Notes: generated from the sequence alone by a model not told the origin. A stretch of 64,000 nucleotides of DNA from Mucilaginibacter flavidus (GCF_024055575.1 NZ_JAMXOE010000009.1:1-64000), one strand, 5' to 3'. Positions 43,736 through 53,108 are shown, counted from the stretch's first letter. Program-made: numbers and translations.

Positions 43736-44917
43736 TTAATTATACACAAACTCCCCAAACTCCGACGTTATCGTTACCTGCTTTTTATCAGCAGCTTCAA
43801 CCCGCCCGATAATTTTTGCATCAACCCCAAAACTTTCCGAAATGTTTATCAAGTCATCAGCAATTTCCTGTGGTACATAAAGCTCCATTCGGTGCCCCAT
43901 GTTGAATACCTTGTACATTTCCTGCCAGCTGGTTTTTGATTCCTGCTGTATAAGGTTAAACAACGGTGGAACCGGGAACAGGTTATCTTTTATGATATGC
44001 AGGTTATCGATAAAATGCAGCACTTTGGTTTGCGCGCCGCCGCTGCAGTGAACCATGCCATGTATGCTATCGCGATGCGCATCAAGCATTTTTTTGATGA
44101 TAGGAGCGTAAGTACGGGTTGCTGATAGCACGAGCTTGCCGGCCGTTACGCTTTGGCTGTCGCCGATATCAATTAAATCAGTAAGGTTTTTACTACCTGA
44201 AAAGATTAATTCGTACGGAATAGCCGCATCATAGCTTTCAGGGTATTTATCCGCAATGGTTTTATTAAAAACGTCGTGCCGGGCTGAGGTGAGGCCGTTT
44301 GAGCCCATGCCGCCGTTGTATTCCTTTTCGTAGGTAGCCTGCCCGTATGATGCCAGGCCGACGATGACATCCCCGGGTTGTATACGGTGATTGGATATTA
44401 CGTCACTTTGTTTCATGCGGCAGGTAACGGTAGAGTCGACGATGATGGTCCGTACCAGGTCGCCTACATCGGCAGTTTCGCCACCTGTGGAGTAGATGCC
44501 GATGCCTGCTTGCCTCAATTCGGCCAGGATTTCTTCGGTGCCGTTTATTATAGCGGCAATCACTTCGCCGGGGATAAGGTTTTTGTTGCGACCTATGGTT
44601 GATGACAGCAGGATATTATCGGTTGCACCCACACAAAGCAAATCGTCAAGGTTCATAATAATAGCATCCTGTGCTATGCCCCGCCAAACAGAAATATCGC
44701 CTGTTTCTTTCCAGTAAGTGTATGCTAATGACGATTTGGTACCCGCGCCATCGGCATGCATTATATTGCAATATAATGGGTCATTGGTTAAAATATCGGG
44801 CACAATTTTGCAAAAAGCCTTTGGAAAGATGCCTTTGTCGATATTTTTTATAGCATTATGTACATCATCTTTCGAGGCCGAAACACCCCTTTGGTCATAT
44901 CTTTGCGAAGAACTCAT
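43736..44917 (-). CDS. purM: Phosphoribosylformylglycinamidine cyclo-ligase
   Basis: 393 residues from ATG at 44917 (MSSSQRYDQRGVS). A GTG two codons upstream is also possible. PurM closes the imidazole ring of aminoimidazole ribotide with ATP. Family features are IMHADGAGTKSSLAY, AQDAIIMNLDDLLCVGAT and YSTGGETADVGDLVRT, the last providing nucleotide and metal contacts, and VHCSGGAQTKVLHF. It is longer than the enteric enzyme (about 345 residues), in keeping with the Bacteroidota form as I remember it. The hydroxylase-type gene follows on the same strand; purL is 13 kb away. Confidence 0.88.
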   Translation of the reverse strand: MSSSQRYDQRGVSASKDDVHNAIKNIDKGIFPKAFCKIVPDILTNDPLYCNIMHADGAGTKSSLAYTYWKETGDISVWRGIAQDAIIMNLDDLLCVGATDNILLSSTIGRNKNLIPGEVIAAIINGTEEILAELRQAGIGIYSTGGETADVGDLVRTIIVDSTVTCRMKQSDVISNHRIQPGDVIVGLASYGQATYEKEYNGGMGSNGLTSARHDVFNKTIADKYPESYDAAIPYELIFSGSKNLTDLIDIGDSQSVTAGKLVLSATRTYAPIIKKMLDAHRDSIHGMVHCSGGAQTKVLHFIDNLHIIKDNLFPVPPLFNLIQQESKTSWQEMYKVFNMGHRMELYVPQEIADDLINISESFGVDAKIIGRVEAADKKQVTITSEFGEFVYN

Positions 44918-44936
44918 AAGCACCGAATTAAAAAGG

Positions 44937-45060
44937 CACGAATTTCACGAATTATTTCGAATTAGACGAATTGAGTTAGCACTAATTTTTGCGAACGAAG
45001 TCGAATTACACGAATCCGATTTGAGAAAATTCGGGCTAATTCGTGAAATTCGCATCATAG
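44937..45060. repeat. CACGAATT-type word repeat upstream of the clc gene
   Basis: GGCACGAATTTCACGAATTA, then TTTCGAATTAGACGAATTGA, AAGTCGAATTACACGAATCC and TTCGGGCTAATTCGTGAAAT followed by TCGC. The end is roughly the complement of the beginning. The same words flank the other side of clc (46523-46662). This gap is divergent (purM and clc), unlike most other sites. Confidence 0.7.
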
Positions 45061-45133
45061 GATTACATTTGCACTATTGTTAACACATACCGGCCGGTAT
45101 TTTGTTCAACAGAAGTAATACCCCCGCTGCTAC

Positions 45134-46522
45134 ATGAAATTCATCACCTGGCTTCGTCTTCAACTCAAAACCGCGTTCGATAGGATACGCAATGAAAACT
45201 TAAAAAAGAATGCACTGCAGGCTATACCATTTTGGTTTGCCTCAATAATTACCGGCTTGCTGGCAGTTTTGTATACAAAGCTGTTTGTTGCTGCGGAGGA
45301 TTTAACAACGTTTGTTTTTACGCACCATGCCTGGATGCTTTTTATATTGTCGCCGGTATGTTTTGTGTTTGCCTGGTGGCTGGTACATCGTTTTTCACCT
45401 TACGCGCGGGGAAGCGGTATTCCGCAGGTAATGGCAGCCATACAGATTTCATCGCCCAAAACTGTAAAGATTGTCGATAAGCTTTTGGGTTTTCGCATTA
45501 TTATAGTAAAGGTATGCTCAAGCCTGGTGATGGCGGTTGGCGGCGGCGCCATAGGCAGGGAAGGGCCTACTATTCAAATTGCCACGTCGGTATACAAAAT
45601 TGTTTACCAGGTGTTGCCAAAATGGTGGCCAAAAATAGCTAAGAAAAATATGATGGTAACCGGGGCAGCGGCAGGTTTAGCCGCGGCTTTCAACACACCG
45701 CTTGGCGGTATAGTATTTGCCATTGAGGAACTTACAAAAACCCATTTTAGCTATTATAAAACAGCAATTTTTTCGTCGGTGATTATCGCCGGACTTTCAG
45801 CACAGGCGCTACTTGGTCCATATTTATACCTGGGATATCCTAAAGTCGACGGTTTGTCGGGCTATATATTTTTAGGCGTGGCACTGGTTGCTGTTATTTC
45901 CGGGCTATGCGGTAGCGGAATGTCAAAACTGGTGCTGTTCATTTTTAAATTTAAGGCAAAGTTTAAATCTCATTGGCACCATGTTATTTATGTAGTTGCT
46001 TGCGCGCTTATTTTGGCATCGATGGCATTTTTTATCGATAAAGTTGCGTTAGGGTCGGGAAAGGATATTATGGAGACGACGTTATTTACAACGCATAAAT
46101 ATGTTGCGTGGTACACGCCCCTGTTACGGATAGGGGGCACATTGGTTTCATTTACTGCAGGTTCGGCAGGCGGCATATTCGCGCCTGCACTTGGAGCAGG
46201 GGCAAGCGTCGGTTCACTGATGGCATCGTGGTTTAATGTAACCGAAGCCAACGCGAACCTGCTTATTTTAGCTGGCATGGTTGGTTTTTTAACCGGCGTT
46301 ACCAGGTCGCCATTTACATCGGTTATATTGGTGCTGGAGATGACCAATAGCCATAATATCATTTTTCATTTGATACTTGCCGGAATGATTGCAAGCCTCG
46401 TATCGATATTAATTGATAAGCACTCGCTATATGACCACCTCAAAGTGCAATATATTAAGGAACTAAATACCCCGGAGGAGATGGAACTGACGGAACAGGT
46501 GGAAAATAGTAACGCGAATTGA
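45134..46522 (+). CDS. CLC family chloride channel or H+/Cl- antiporter
   Basis: 462 residues with the usual set of about ten or more hydrophobic helices. The selectivity loop GSGIP (93-97) has Ser rather than Pro, favouring chloride over nitrate. The gating region GREGPTIQ (141-148) has Glu143, the outer proton gate. The third anion-binding loop is GSAGGIFAPALGAGAS. There is no C-terminal CBS pair. Whether it is a channel or an antiporter needs the inner proton Glu position, which I could not place. CACGAATT-type repeats flank the gene on both sides. Confidence 0.94.
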   Translation: MKFITWLRLQLKTAFDRIRNENLKKNALQAIPFWFASIITGLLAVLYTKLFVAAEDLTTFVFTHHAWMLFILSPVCFVFAWWLVHRFSPYARGSGIPQVMAAIQISSPKTVKIVDKLLGFRIIIVKVCSSLVMAVGGGAIGREGPTIQIATSVYKIVYQVLPKWWPKIAKKNMMVTGAAAGLAAAFNTPLGGIVFAIEELTKTHFSYYKTAIFSSVIIAGLSAQALLGPYLYLGYPKVDGLSGYIFLGVALVAVISGLCGSGMSKLVLFIFKFKAKFKSHWHHVIYVVACALILASMAFFIDKVALGSGKDIMETTLFTTHKYVAWYTPLLRIGGTLVSFTAGSAGGIFAPALGAGASVGSLMASWFNVTEANANLLILAGMVGFLTGVTRSPFTSVILVLEMTNSHNIIFHLILAGMIASLVSILIDKHSLYDHLKVQYIKELNTPEEMELTEQVENSNAN

Positions 46523-46662
46523 AAGACACGAATTTCACGAATTAGTTCGAATTTTATCAAATTAACCTTATGGAGTCGGTTTTAGGGACCAGTTCCGGTT
46601 CAACTTGCTTTGATTCGCGCTAATCTAATTCGTAAAATTCGATTTAATTCGTTAAAATTAGT
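46523..46662. repeat. CACGAATT-type word repeat downstream of the clc gene
   Basis: GACACGAATTTCACGAATTA and GTTCGAATTTTATC follow the clc stop codon. About 80 bases on, GATTCGCGCTAATCTAATTC, GTAAAATTCGATTTAATTCG and TTAAAATTAGTGCC form the approximate complement. It is convergent with the glutamine synthetase gene. Confidence 0.7.
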
Positions 46663-46668
46663 GCCCAA

Positions 46669-48843
46669 TTATTTTATAAACAGCAACTCTCTAAACTTCG
46701 GCAATGGCCATAACGAATCATCCACCAACTGCTCCAGCTTATCCACGTGATAGCGTATTGGCTGGAAGAATGGTTTTACTTTTTCATCGTACTCTATCGC
46801 CTTGTCGCGGATGTCTTCAATGGTATTGGCTTTTTTACGGGCATTCACCATTTGGTCGATATCGGTTTGAATCGCGTTAACGTGCTCTGATATTTTCATG
46901 ATGATATCCAGCTGCGTTTTGTAGGTTTCTTTATCAAGCCCAAGGTCTTTTAAGCCCCTGGCATTTTCAACCAGCTTGCTTTGGTAGGTTAGGGCAGCGG
47001 GGATAATTACGTTAGTACCTAATTCGCCAATTACACGGGCCTCAATCTGTAATTTTTTGTAAAAGCTATCTAACAAAATCTCGTGCCTGGCGTGCGACTC
47101 TCTTTTCGAGAAAACACCTGTGTCGGCAAATAAATAGTCGGTTTTGTCTGACAGCATCGCATCCAGCGCTTTGGGCGTAGTTTTTATATTGGCCAATCCG
47201 CGTAACGCAGCTTCAGCTTCCCATTCCGCACTGTAGCCATTGCCTTCAAAGCGAATGTTCTTCGACTCTTTGATATAGCGTTTTATCACATATAGCAATG
47301 CCACATCTTTTTTCTCGCCTTTCTTTATCAGCTTATCTACATCGTATTTAAACTTTTTAAGCTGGTCGGCCACTATCAGGTTCAGTACTGTCATCGGGCT
47401 GGCAGAATTTGCAGAAGAACCAACGGCCCGCAATTCAAACTTATTGCCAGTAAAAGCAAACGGCGAGGTGCGGTTGCGGTCGGTATTATCCTTTAATATC
47501 TGCGGTATTTTAGGGATACCCTGCCATAACAGCGCGTCTTCTTTTATTTTTTTGCTGATGCGAGATGTTTCAATTTCATCCAGCACGTCGCTCAGCTGGC
47601 TGCCGAGGAATATGGATATGATTGCAGGCGGCGCCTCATTGGCCCCTAAACGATGGTCGTTATTTACCGATGCGATAGATGCCCGCAGCAAATCGGCATG
47701 TTCGTACACTGCCCTGATAGTATTTACAAAAAATGTAAGGAACATCAAGTTGTTTTTTGGCGTCTTGCCCGGCGACAACAGGTTTTTACCGGTATTGGTT
47801 ATCATCGACCAGTTGTTGTGTTTGCCCGAGCCATTGATGCCTGCATACGGTTTTTCGTGCAGTAACACCTTAAAGTTATGGCGTTTGGCCACCCTGTCCA
47901 TCAAATCCATCAGCAGTTGGTTATGGTCAATGGCAAGGTTTATTTCTTCGTAAATAGGTGCGCACTCAAATTGTGAGGGTGCAACCTCATTGTGGCGTGT
48001 TTTTAGCGGAATGCCTAATAATAAGGCTTCTGTTTCCATGTCCTGCATAAATGCGTACACCCGCTCAGGTATCGAGCCAAAATAATGGTCCTCCAGTTGC
48101 TGGTTTTTGGCGGACATGTGGCCAAACAGCGTCCGTCCGGTTAGATACAAATCGGGGCGTGCATTAAATAAGGCTATATCAACCAAAAAGTACTCTTGTT
48201 CAATTCCCAGCGATGCATTAACCTTTTCAATGCTTTTATCAAAATAATGGCAAACGTCAACGGCGGCTTTATCAAGCACATTCAATGCCTTTAATAAAGG
48301 CACCTTATAATCCAGTGCTTCGCCGGTGTATGAAACAAATACAGTCGGGATGCAAAGTGTACGCGCCATTATAAAGGCAGGGGATGATGGATCCCATGCG
48401 GTATAACCGCGTGCTTCGAATGTATTGCGGATACCGCCGCTTGGGAAACTTGATGCATCAGGTTCCTGTTGGGCCAATGCATCGCCCGAAAATCTTTCGA
48501 TTGCGCCGCCATCGCCGGTAGGCTCAAAAAAGGCATCGTGCTTTTCAGCAGTTGAGCCCGTAAGCGGTTGAAACCAGTGGGTATAATGCGTAGCGCCTTT
48601 TCCCATAGCCCATGAACGCATGGCTGAGGCAACCTGCTCCGCCATATCGCGGGGGATGGGTTCGCCTTTATCAATAGAATTGATGATGCCCTGGTATGCT
48701 TCGGACGACAGGTATTCTTTCATTTTCTTTTTATCGAAAACGTTTGCTCCAAAAAAGTCGGAGATTTTTTGGGAAGGAAATTTCACCTCGGGTATGCCCC
48801 TGGTAAGTACTGCCTGCAAAGCCTGGAAACGAATATTGCCCAT
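46669..48843 (-). CDS. glnN: Glutamine synthetase type III
   Basis: 724 residues from the ATG at 48843 (MGNIRFQALQAV); a start 27 bases upstream adds an unlikely hydrophobic tag. GSIII makes glutamine from glutamate and ammonium with ATP and is larger than GSI and GSII. Motifs are ASLGIEQEYFLVD with metal-binding glutamates, LHEKPYAGINGSGKHNNWS, and RNRTSPFAFTGNKFELRAVG with substrate and nucleotide arginines. The C-terminal part is specific to type III. It diverges from amt across a very AT-rich 542-base gap, so both may respond to nitrogen status. Confidence 0.95.
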   Translation of the reverse strand: MGNIRFQALQAVLTRGIPEVKFPSQKISDFFGANVFDKKKMKEYLSSEAYQGIINSIDKGEPIPRDMAEQVASAMRSWAMGKGATHYTHWFQPLTGSTAEKHDAFFEPTGDGGAIERFSGDALAQQEPDASSFPSGGIRNTFEARGYTAWDPSSPAFIMARTLCIPTVFVSYTGEALDYKVPLLKALNVLDKAAVDVCHYFDKSIEKVNASLGIEQEYFLVDIALFNARPDLYLTGRTLFGHMSAKNQQLEDHYFGSIPERVYAFMQDMETEALLLGIPLKTRHNEVAPSQFECAPIYEEINLAIDHNQLLMDLMDRVAKRHNFKVLLHEKPYAGINGSGKHNNWSMITNTGKNLLSPGKTPKNNLMFLTFFVNTIRAVYEHADLLRASIASVNNDHRLGANEAPPAIISIFLGSQLSDVLDEIETSRISKKIKEDALLWQGIPKIPQILKDNTDRNRTSPFAFTGNKFELRAVGSSANSASPMTVLNLIVADQLKKFKYDVDKLIKKGEKKDVALLYVIKRYIKESKNIRFEGNGYSAEWEAEAALRGLANIKTTPKALDAMLSDKTDYLFADTGVFSKRESHARHEILLDSFYKKLQIEARVIGELGTNVIIPAALTYQSKLVENARGLKDLGLDKETYKTQLDIIMKISEHVNAIQTDIDQMVNARKKANTIEDIRDKAIEYDEKVKPFFQPIRYHVDKLEQLVDDSLWPLPKFRELLFIK

Positions 48844-49385
48844 GAAACTGATTTTAAAGGTTATGGTCAAAAATAAAACTATACTTTATTATATATACAG
48901 ATTTTAAAATAAATATGAAAAAAAGTGTATTTTTTTTAAAAGCAACTCAATTTTTACCCGTTTAGGAGTGTTTGTGGTTAGATTTTGGCTTTTTTGATGG
49001 TTTTAATGCGTTAATTTGCTAATTTTTATGATGAAATTTAAATTTTAAACGGTTATTTATTGATTTAATATGAGTTTTATGTTTTTTGACATCTGTTTTT
49101 TGCTATCATAAATTTGTCATTATTAATAATTCAAAAAATCATTGTTTTTTAGGTGTAAATTTATTAATTTGATAAAAATGTAAATTTTAATGTTAAATTA
49201 TTGTTGTAAAATTTGTTTTTATTAAAATTCATCCATAATTTCATAGAAAAATTTATAAAAACGATGTGTTTGTTAAATATTTCGCAAAAAATCAGCAATA
49301 ATCACACGGAATCAAACAAAATAAGACTAGCGTAAAAAAATCACCTTAAATAATATCAATCAAACTAAATTAAACTAATCAAACA
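48844..49385 (+). promoter_or_regulatory. AT-rich divergent region between GSIII and amt, with a candidate promoter
   Basis: 542 bases of extremely AT-rich DNA with no gene. TTTG at 49085-49088, a 20-base spacer and TAAATTTG at 49109-49116 fit the Bacteroidota primary-sigma promoter (TTTG-N19/21-TAnnTTTG) on the plus strand. Transcription from it would leave a leader of about 260 bases before the amt start. AT-rich DNA raises the chance of false matches. Confidence 0.4.
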
Positions 49386-51005
49386 ATGAAAGTGAAAACT
49401 ACAAAGGACGGCTTGCTCAGTTCGGTCCGACAACTGACACGAGAAAAATGGCAACTTGGCGCTACTATTTTTGCGGGGAAAATGATAGGCCTTGGCCTTA
49501 TCGTATTTGCAATGATGACATTGCCAGGAATTTTTGGTACAAAGGCACACGCTGCTGCCGAAGTGTACACTGCGCACGAAACATCATTAATTAATACAGT
49601 TAACACAGTGTGGACACTGGTTGCTGCTTTCCTTGTATTTGGTATGCAAGCTGGTTTCGTTATGCTTGAGGCTGGTTTTGCCCGCAAGCGCGAAACTGTA
49701 AACGTATTGATGGAGTGTGTTTTTGATACCTGCCTTTGCGGAATTTTATTTTATGCTGTTGGTTACGCATTTATGTTTGGCCATGGTAACGGCTTTATCG
49801 GTTGGGGTGGCTTAGGCGCCGACGGTAAAACCATCACCAACTGGTTCTTTCTTCAAAATACACCTTTAACTTACGAAGGTACAGGTATCCCCGTATTGGC
49901 CCACTGGATTTTCCAGTATGCATTTGCTGATACCTGCTCAACCATCGTTTCTGGTGCAATGATCGGTCGTACCAGCTTCCGTGGCGATATTCTATATTCA
50001 ATTGGTATTACAGGGTTCATCTACCCAATTATAGGCCACTGGGCTTGGGGGCCTGATGGTTTCCTTGCGCTGATGGGAACCGCCGGAAACTTCCTCCCAT
50101 CTTTAGGCCAGGGCTTCCGCGATTTTGCAGGCTCAACAGTTGTACACACCATTGGTGGTATGGCGTCATTAGCAGGTGCAATAGTATTAGGCCCTCGTTT
50201 AGGCCGTATTTTTGCCCGCGATAACAAAGAAAAAGGCGGACTACCTCCGGGTCACAACTTATTGGTTGCCGCTGTGGGTGGTTTTATACTATGGTTTGGC
50301 TGGTATGGTTTTAACCCTGGCAGTACATTGTCTGCTATGGATGGCCAGGGTATTGGTCGCGTTGCTGCAAATACTACACTTGCTGCCTGCTCCGCAGGTT
50401 TCACAGCCATGCTTGCTGCGTTATGGTGGGGTCCGACAAAAGGAAAATTTGATTTGGCATTTACTGTAAATGGTTTCCTTGCCGGTTTGGTTGCTATTAC
50501 ATGCCCATGTTACTGGGTTAGCCCATTAGGCGCCCTAATGCTGGGAGCAGTTGCAGGTTTCATAGTATTTGCAGGCGTTTATATTTTCGAATGGTTCCGT
50601 ATTGACGATCCGGTTGGTGCAGTTTCTGTACACGGCTTAAGTGGGATATGGGGTACATTGTCATTAGGATTATTTGCAAGTGGCCAGTATGGCGCTACAG
50701 GCCCGACTGGCGCCGATAACTCTGCACCGGTTGCCGGTTTGTTTTACGGTGGTGGCACGCACGTACTTGTGGCCCAGGCTATAGGTACCTTTACAATTGC
50801 CATTGCGGTTTTTGTGGTAACTTTTGTAATGATGTTTATCATCAACAAATTACCGAACCCATGGAGATTACGTGTTGAAGAACATGGCGAAGCAGGTGTT
50901 GGTGGTCTTGACGTATTCGACCACGGTATTGAAGTATACCCACCACAGGAAGATGAAGTTAGCTTAAGCGGTTTGTTTGAAACAGGCGCTAAGGTTACTG
51001 CATAA
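49386..51005 (+). CDS. amt: Ammonium transporter (Amt), long form
   Basis: 539 residues. An N-terminal hydrophobic segment (about 28-55, ending AHA-A) looks like a cleavable signal peptide or an additional helix. Then come eleven or so Amt helices with QAGFVMLEAGFARKRETVNV. The twin histidines appear as FAGSTVVHTIGGMA and AVSVHGLSGIWG; the Asp of RDFAGSTVVH corresponds to the conserved ammonium-recruiting Asp. The C-terminus has GGLDVFDHGIEVYP, related to the regulatory tail contacted by GlnK in other species. No glnK follows. It is next to a porin gene and opposite GSIII. Confidence 0.95.
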   Translation: MKVKTTKDGLLSSVRQLTREKWQLGATIFAGKMIGLGLIVFAMMTLPGIFGTKAHAAAEVYTAHETSLINTVNTVWTLVAAFLVFGMQAGFVMLEAGFARKRETVNVLMECVFDTCLCGILFYAVGYAFMFGHGNGFIGWGGLGADGKTITNWFFLQNTPLTYEGTGIPVLAHWIFQYAFADTCSTIVSGAMIGRTSFRGDILYSIGITGFIYPIIGHWAWGPDGFLALMGTAGNFLPSLGQGFRDFAGSTVVHTIGGMASLAGAIVLGPRLGRIFARDNKEKGGLPPGHNLLVAAVGGFILWFGWYGFNPGSTLSAMDGQGIGRVAANTTLAACSAGFTAMLAALWWGPTKGKFDLAFTVNGFLAGLVAITCPCYWVSPLGALMLGAVAGFIVFAGVYIFEWFRIDDPVGAVSVHGLSGIWGTLSLGLFASGQYGATGPTGADNSAPVAGLFYGGGTHVLVAQAIGTFTIAIAVFVVTFVMMFIINKLPNPWRLRVEEHGEAGVGGLDVFDHGIEVYPPQEDEVSLSGLFETGAKVTA

Positions 51006-51019
51006 CCTTAAAATATATA

Positions 51020-51085
51020 CCCTTATGCGGCTGGTTTTTGATTCTGCAATTACCATCCTTTTACAACCGGCCGCATAAGGGTTCT
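51020..51085 (+). terminator. Terminator after the first amt gene
   Basis: CCCTTATGCGGC (51020-51031) pairs perfectly with GCCGCATAAGGG (51070-51081), extended inward by GGTT/AACC with a wobble, and is followed by TTCTTTT. It begins 15 bases after the stop codon. Confidence 0.75.
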
Positions 51086-51229
51086 TTTAAAATAATAACA
51101 CTTTATTAAAAGTAATGCTGAATTAAAGCTAAATAATTCAGATACAGGATTTCTATGCTTTAACAATTTCAAATCAATCAAAATTTCAAATCAATCAAAA
51201 CAAATTCAACTTTCAATCAACTCATTATC

Positions 51230-52282
51230 ATGAAAAAAAGATTTTTACTTTGTACTGTACTTGCCGCATCACTTGCTACTTTTAAAGCCACTGCGGCTTC
51301 AATGCCGGCCGACACCGGTAAGACCGCTGCTCCGGCAGCAGACCCGCCCCTGGTATTTTCAGGTTCGGTAGATACTTATTACAAAGCTGATTTTTCGGGA
51401 CATTCAAATATCCCAACCAGCTTTGCAAACGAAAACAATTCCATATCGATAGGCATGATTGACCTTGCCCTGAAAAAAAAGGTAGGCAAAGCAGCTTTTG
51501 TTGGGGAGCTTTCTTTTGGTCCCCGCAGCGATCAATCTATCCCAACTTCGGGCTATCACATCCAAAATTTGTATGTATCGTATGATGTAACTGATAAATT
51601 CAACCTTACCGCGGGTTATATGGCCACGTTTGTTGGTTACGAGGTGATATCGCCTGCAGGTAATTTTAACTATTCAACATCGTACCTGTTCACCAGCGGC
51701 CCGTTCCAAAATGCCGGCTTTAAAGCCACTTATGCATTTAGCGATAAAGTAAGCTTAATGGCAGGTATCTTTAACAACCAGTGGAATTACTACTCGTCGC
51801 TAAACGCCGCTAAAACCGGTAGTGGAGATGTGTCAACCTTTGGTGCGCAATTAATGGTTGCCCCTGTGAAAGGCTGGACAGCTTATTTAAACCTGGTAAC
51901 CGGCTCATATTCGGGTACTGAATTCGACCTTACAACTGCCTATCAAATTACTAATGCATTTAAATTGGGTGTAAACGCTGCAACATTCTCTGCTCCAAAC
52001 AATGGTGGTGGTTTTGAAGGTGTAGCATTATATCCTCAAATAGCTGTATCACCAATTGTAACCTTCGGTTTACGCGGTGAGTACTTTAAAGTAAAAGATA
52101 ACGGTGGCGATGTGAAAGCTATTACTGTTACCTCGAACATTAAAGCTGGTCCGTTAACTGTTATTCCGGAAGTAAGGTTTGACACAAAGAGCGATGCTTT
52201 TGGTGCGGCATTTACCGACAGCAATGGCCTGGCAAGCAAACATGCATCACAGTTTGTACTGGCTGCGGTTTACGCATTCTAA
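51230..52282 (+). CDS. Outer-membrane beta-barrel porin (BBP2-like)
   Basis: 350 residues with a signal peptide (about 1-22, ending ATA-A). The mature part starts with an Ala/Pro-rich stretch and then alternating amphipathic strands: LVFSGSVDTYYKADFSG, SIGMIDLALKKKVGKAAFVG, LYVSYDVTDKFNLTAGYMA. It ends VLAAVYAF with a terminal Phe, as expected for BamA-folded barrels. The pattern fits porin-like proteins often found beside ammonium transporters in Bacteroidota. A role in ammonium or small-solute entry is inferred from its place between two amt genes. Confidence 0.82.
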   Translation: MKKRFLLCTVLAASLATFKATAASMPADTGKTAAPAADPPLVFSGSVDTYYKADFSGHSNIPTSFANENNSISIGMIDLALKKKVGKAAFVGELSFGPRSDQSIPTSGYHIQNLYVSYDVTDKFNLTAGYMATFVGYEVISPAGNFNYSTSYLFTSGPFQNAGFKATYAFSDKVSLMAGIFNNQWNYYSSLNAAKTGSGDVSTFGAQLMVAPVKGWTAYLNLVTGSYSGTEFDLTTAYQITNAFKLGVNAATFSAPNNGGGFEGVALYPQIAVSPIVTFGLRGEYFKVKDNGGDVKAITVTSNIKAGPLTVIPEVRFDTKSDAFGAAFTDSNGLASKHASQFVLAAVYAF

Positions 52283-52307
52283 TATTTCAACCAAAATATT
52301 TTCAAGG

Positions 52308-52335
52308 AGCCGCTCTCATGCTAGGGAGCGGCTTT
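52308..52335 (+). terminator. Terminator after the porin gene
   Basis: AGCCGCTC (52308-52315) and GAGCGGCT (52326-52333) form a perfect 8-base stem, followed by TTATATTTG. The T run of the terminator overlaps TATATTTG (52335-52342), which fits the '-7' promoter consensus for the next gene. Confidence 0.75.
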
Positions 52336-52346
52336 ATATTTGTAAT

Positions 52347-52961
52347 ATGAAAAAACTTACAGCCGTTTTAGTATTTGTACTGTTTGCAGGAGCGGCGTTT
52401 GCCCAAAAAGATTCGCTTGCCTTCGACGAGAATAACAAATACATTTATTACCAGGTGGTGCAGCAACCGGGAACGATTAAAGATACTCTTTTCAATCGTG
52501 CGCAATATTTCTTCAAGAAAGCCGATCCGGCGACGGCGCTTTCTCTACTTAGTATGCATGAGGAGGAAGATTCGCGTACAAAAGAAAAATCGTTTGCATT
52601 AATGGGCTCGGGTAAGTTCCTGGTATCAAAAAAAACGCTGCTGACATCGCACGAAGATGGCTCGGTATCATTTACCCTAAGAATTGATATAAGGGACGGG
52701 AAATACCGTTATTGGCTAACAGACTTTGTGTTTAACCCTTACCAGCGTAACAGGTATAACGTCTACGAGTCTATTCCGGGTATTTATATCCCGCTTGAAA
52801 AACCGGAAGGTAAAATTGAAAAGAAGGATTTAGCTGCTTACTTGAATGGTGTATTAACTTCAAGCCTTAAAATAGGCGAAAAATTGAAGGAATATATGAC
52901 GAAGGTTTCAGCGATTAAAAAGGATATTGGGGTAAAGAAGATATCGACGAAGGATTGGTAG
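52347..52961 (+). CDS. Secreted DUF4468 domain protein
   Basis: 204 residues from the ATG at 52347. A longer in-frame start at 52179 lies inside the porin gene and was rejected. The signal peptide (about 1-19) ends AFA-Q. The sequence then has YIYYQVVQQPGTIKDTLFNR, GSGKFLVSKK, SVSFTLRIDIRDGKYRYWLT and VFNPY, which match DUF4468, a TBP-like fold. The function is unknown. A TAnnTTTG box ends 4 bases before the start codon, so the mRNA may be leaderless or nearly so. Confidence 0.85.
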   Translation: MKKLTAVLVFVLFAGAAFAQKDSLAFDENNKYIYYQVVQQPGTIKDTLFNRAQYFFKKADPATALSLLSMHEEEDSRTKEKSFALMGSGKFLVSKKTLLTSHEDGSVSFTLRIDIRDGKYRYWLTDFVFNPYQRNRYNVYESIPGIYIPLEKPEGKIEKKDLAAYLNGVLTSSLKIGEKLKEYMTKVSAIKKDIGVKKISTKDW

Positions 52962-53048
52962 CACGGAATTTAGGGTAGGGGCATATTGCATACGCCCTCT
53001 ACTTTGTACATCCAGGGCTTATGCAACACGCCCTCTACAACAAACCAA

Positions 53049-53085
53049 AAAAGCTGCACCGATAACCGGAGCAGCTTTATTTTTT
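53049..53085. terminator. Bidirectional terminator between the DUF4468 and second amt genes
   Basis: AAAAGCTGC (53049-53057) pairs with GCAGCTTT (53071-53078), with TATTTTTTT on the right and a run of A on the left. It can serve both convergent genes. Just upstream (52975-53038) are two copies of a GCCCTCTAC-ended element. Confidence 0.8.
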
Positions 53086-53108
53086 TACAGTTGATTTAGT
53101 TTTTAGTA

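Noticed and set aside
44937..45083. An open plus-strand frame running through the CACGAATT repeat
   Set aside because: The translation is generated by the repeated words and has no start context or homology that I recognise.
52179..52346. A longer N-terminus for the DUF4468 protein
   Set aside because: It lies within the porin gene and its terminator, and a clean signal peptide begins at 52347.
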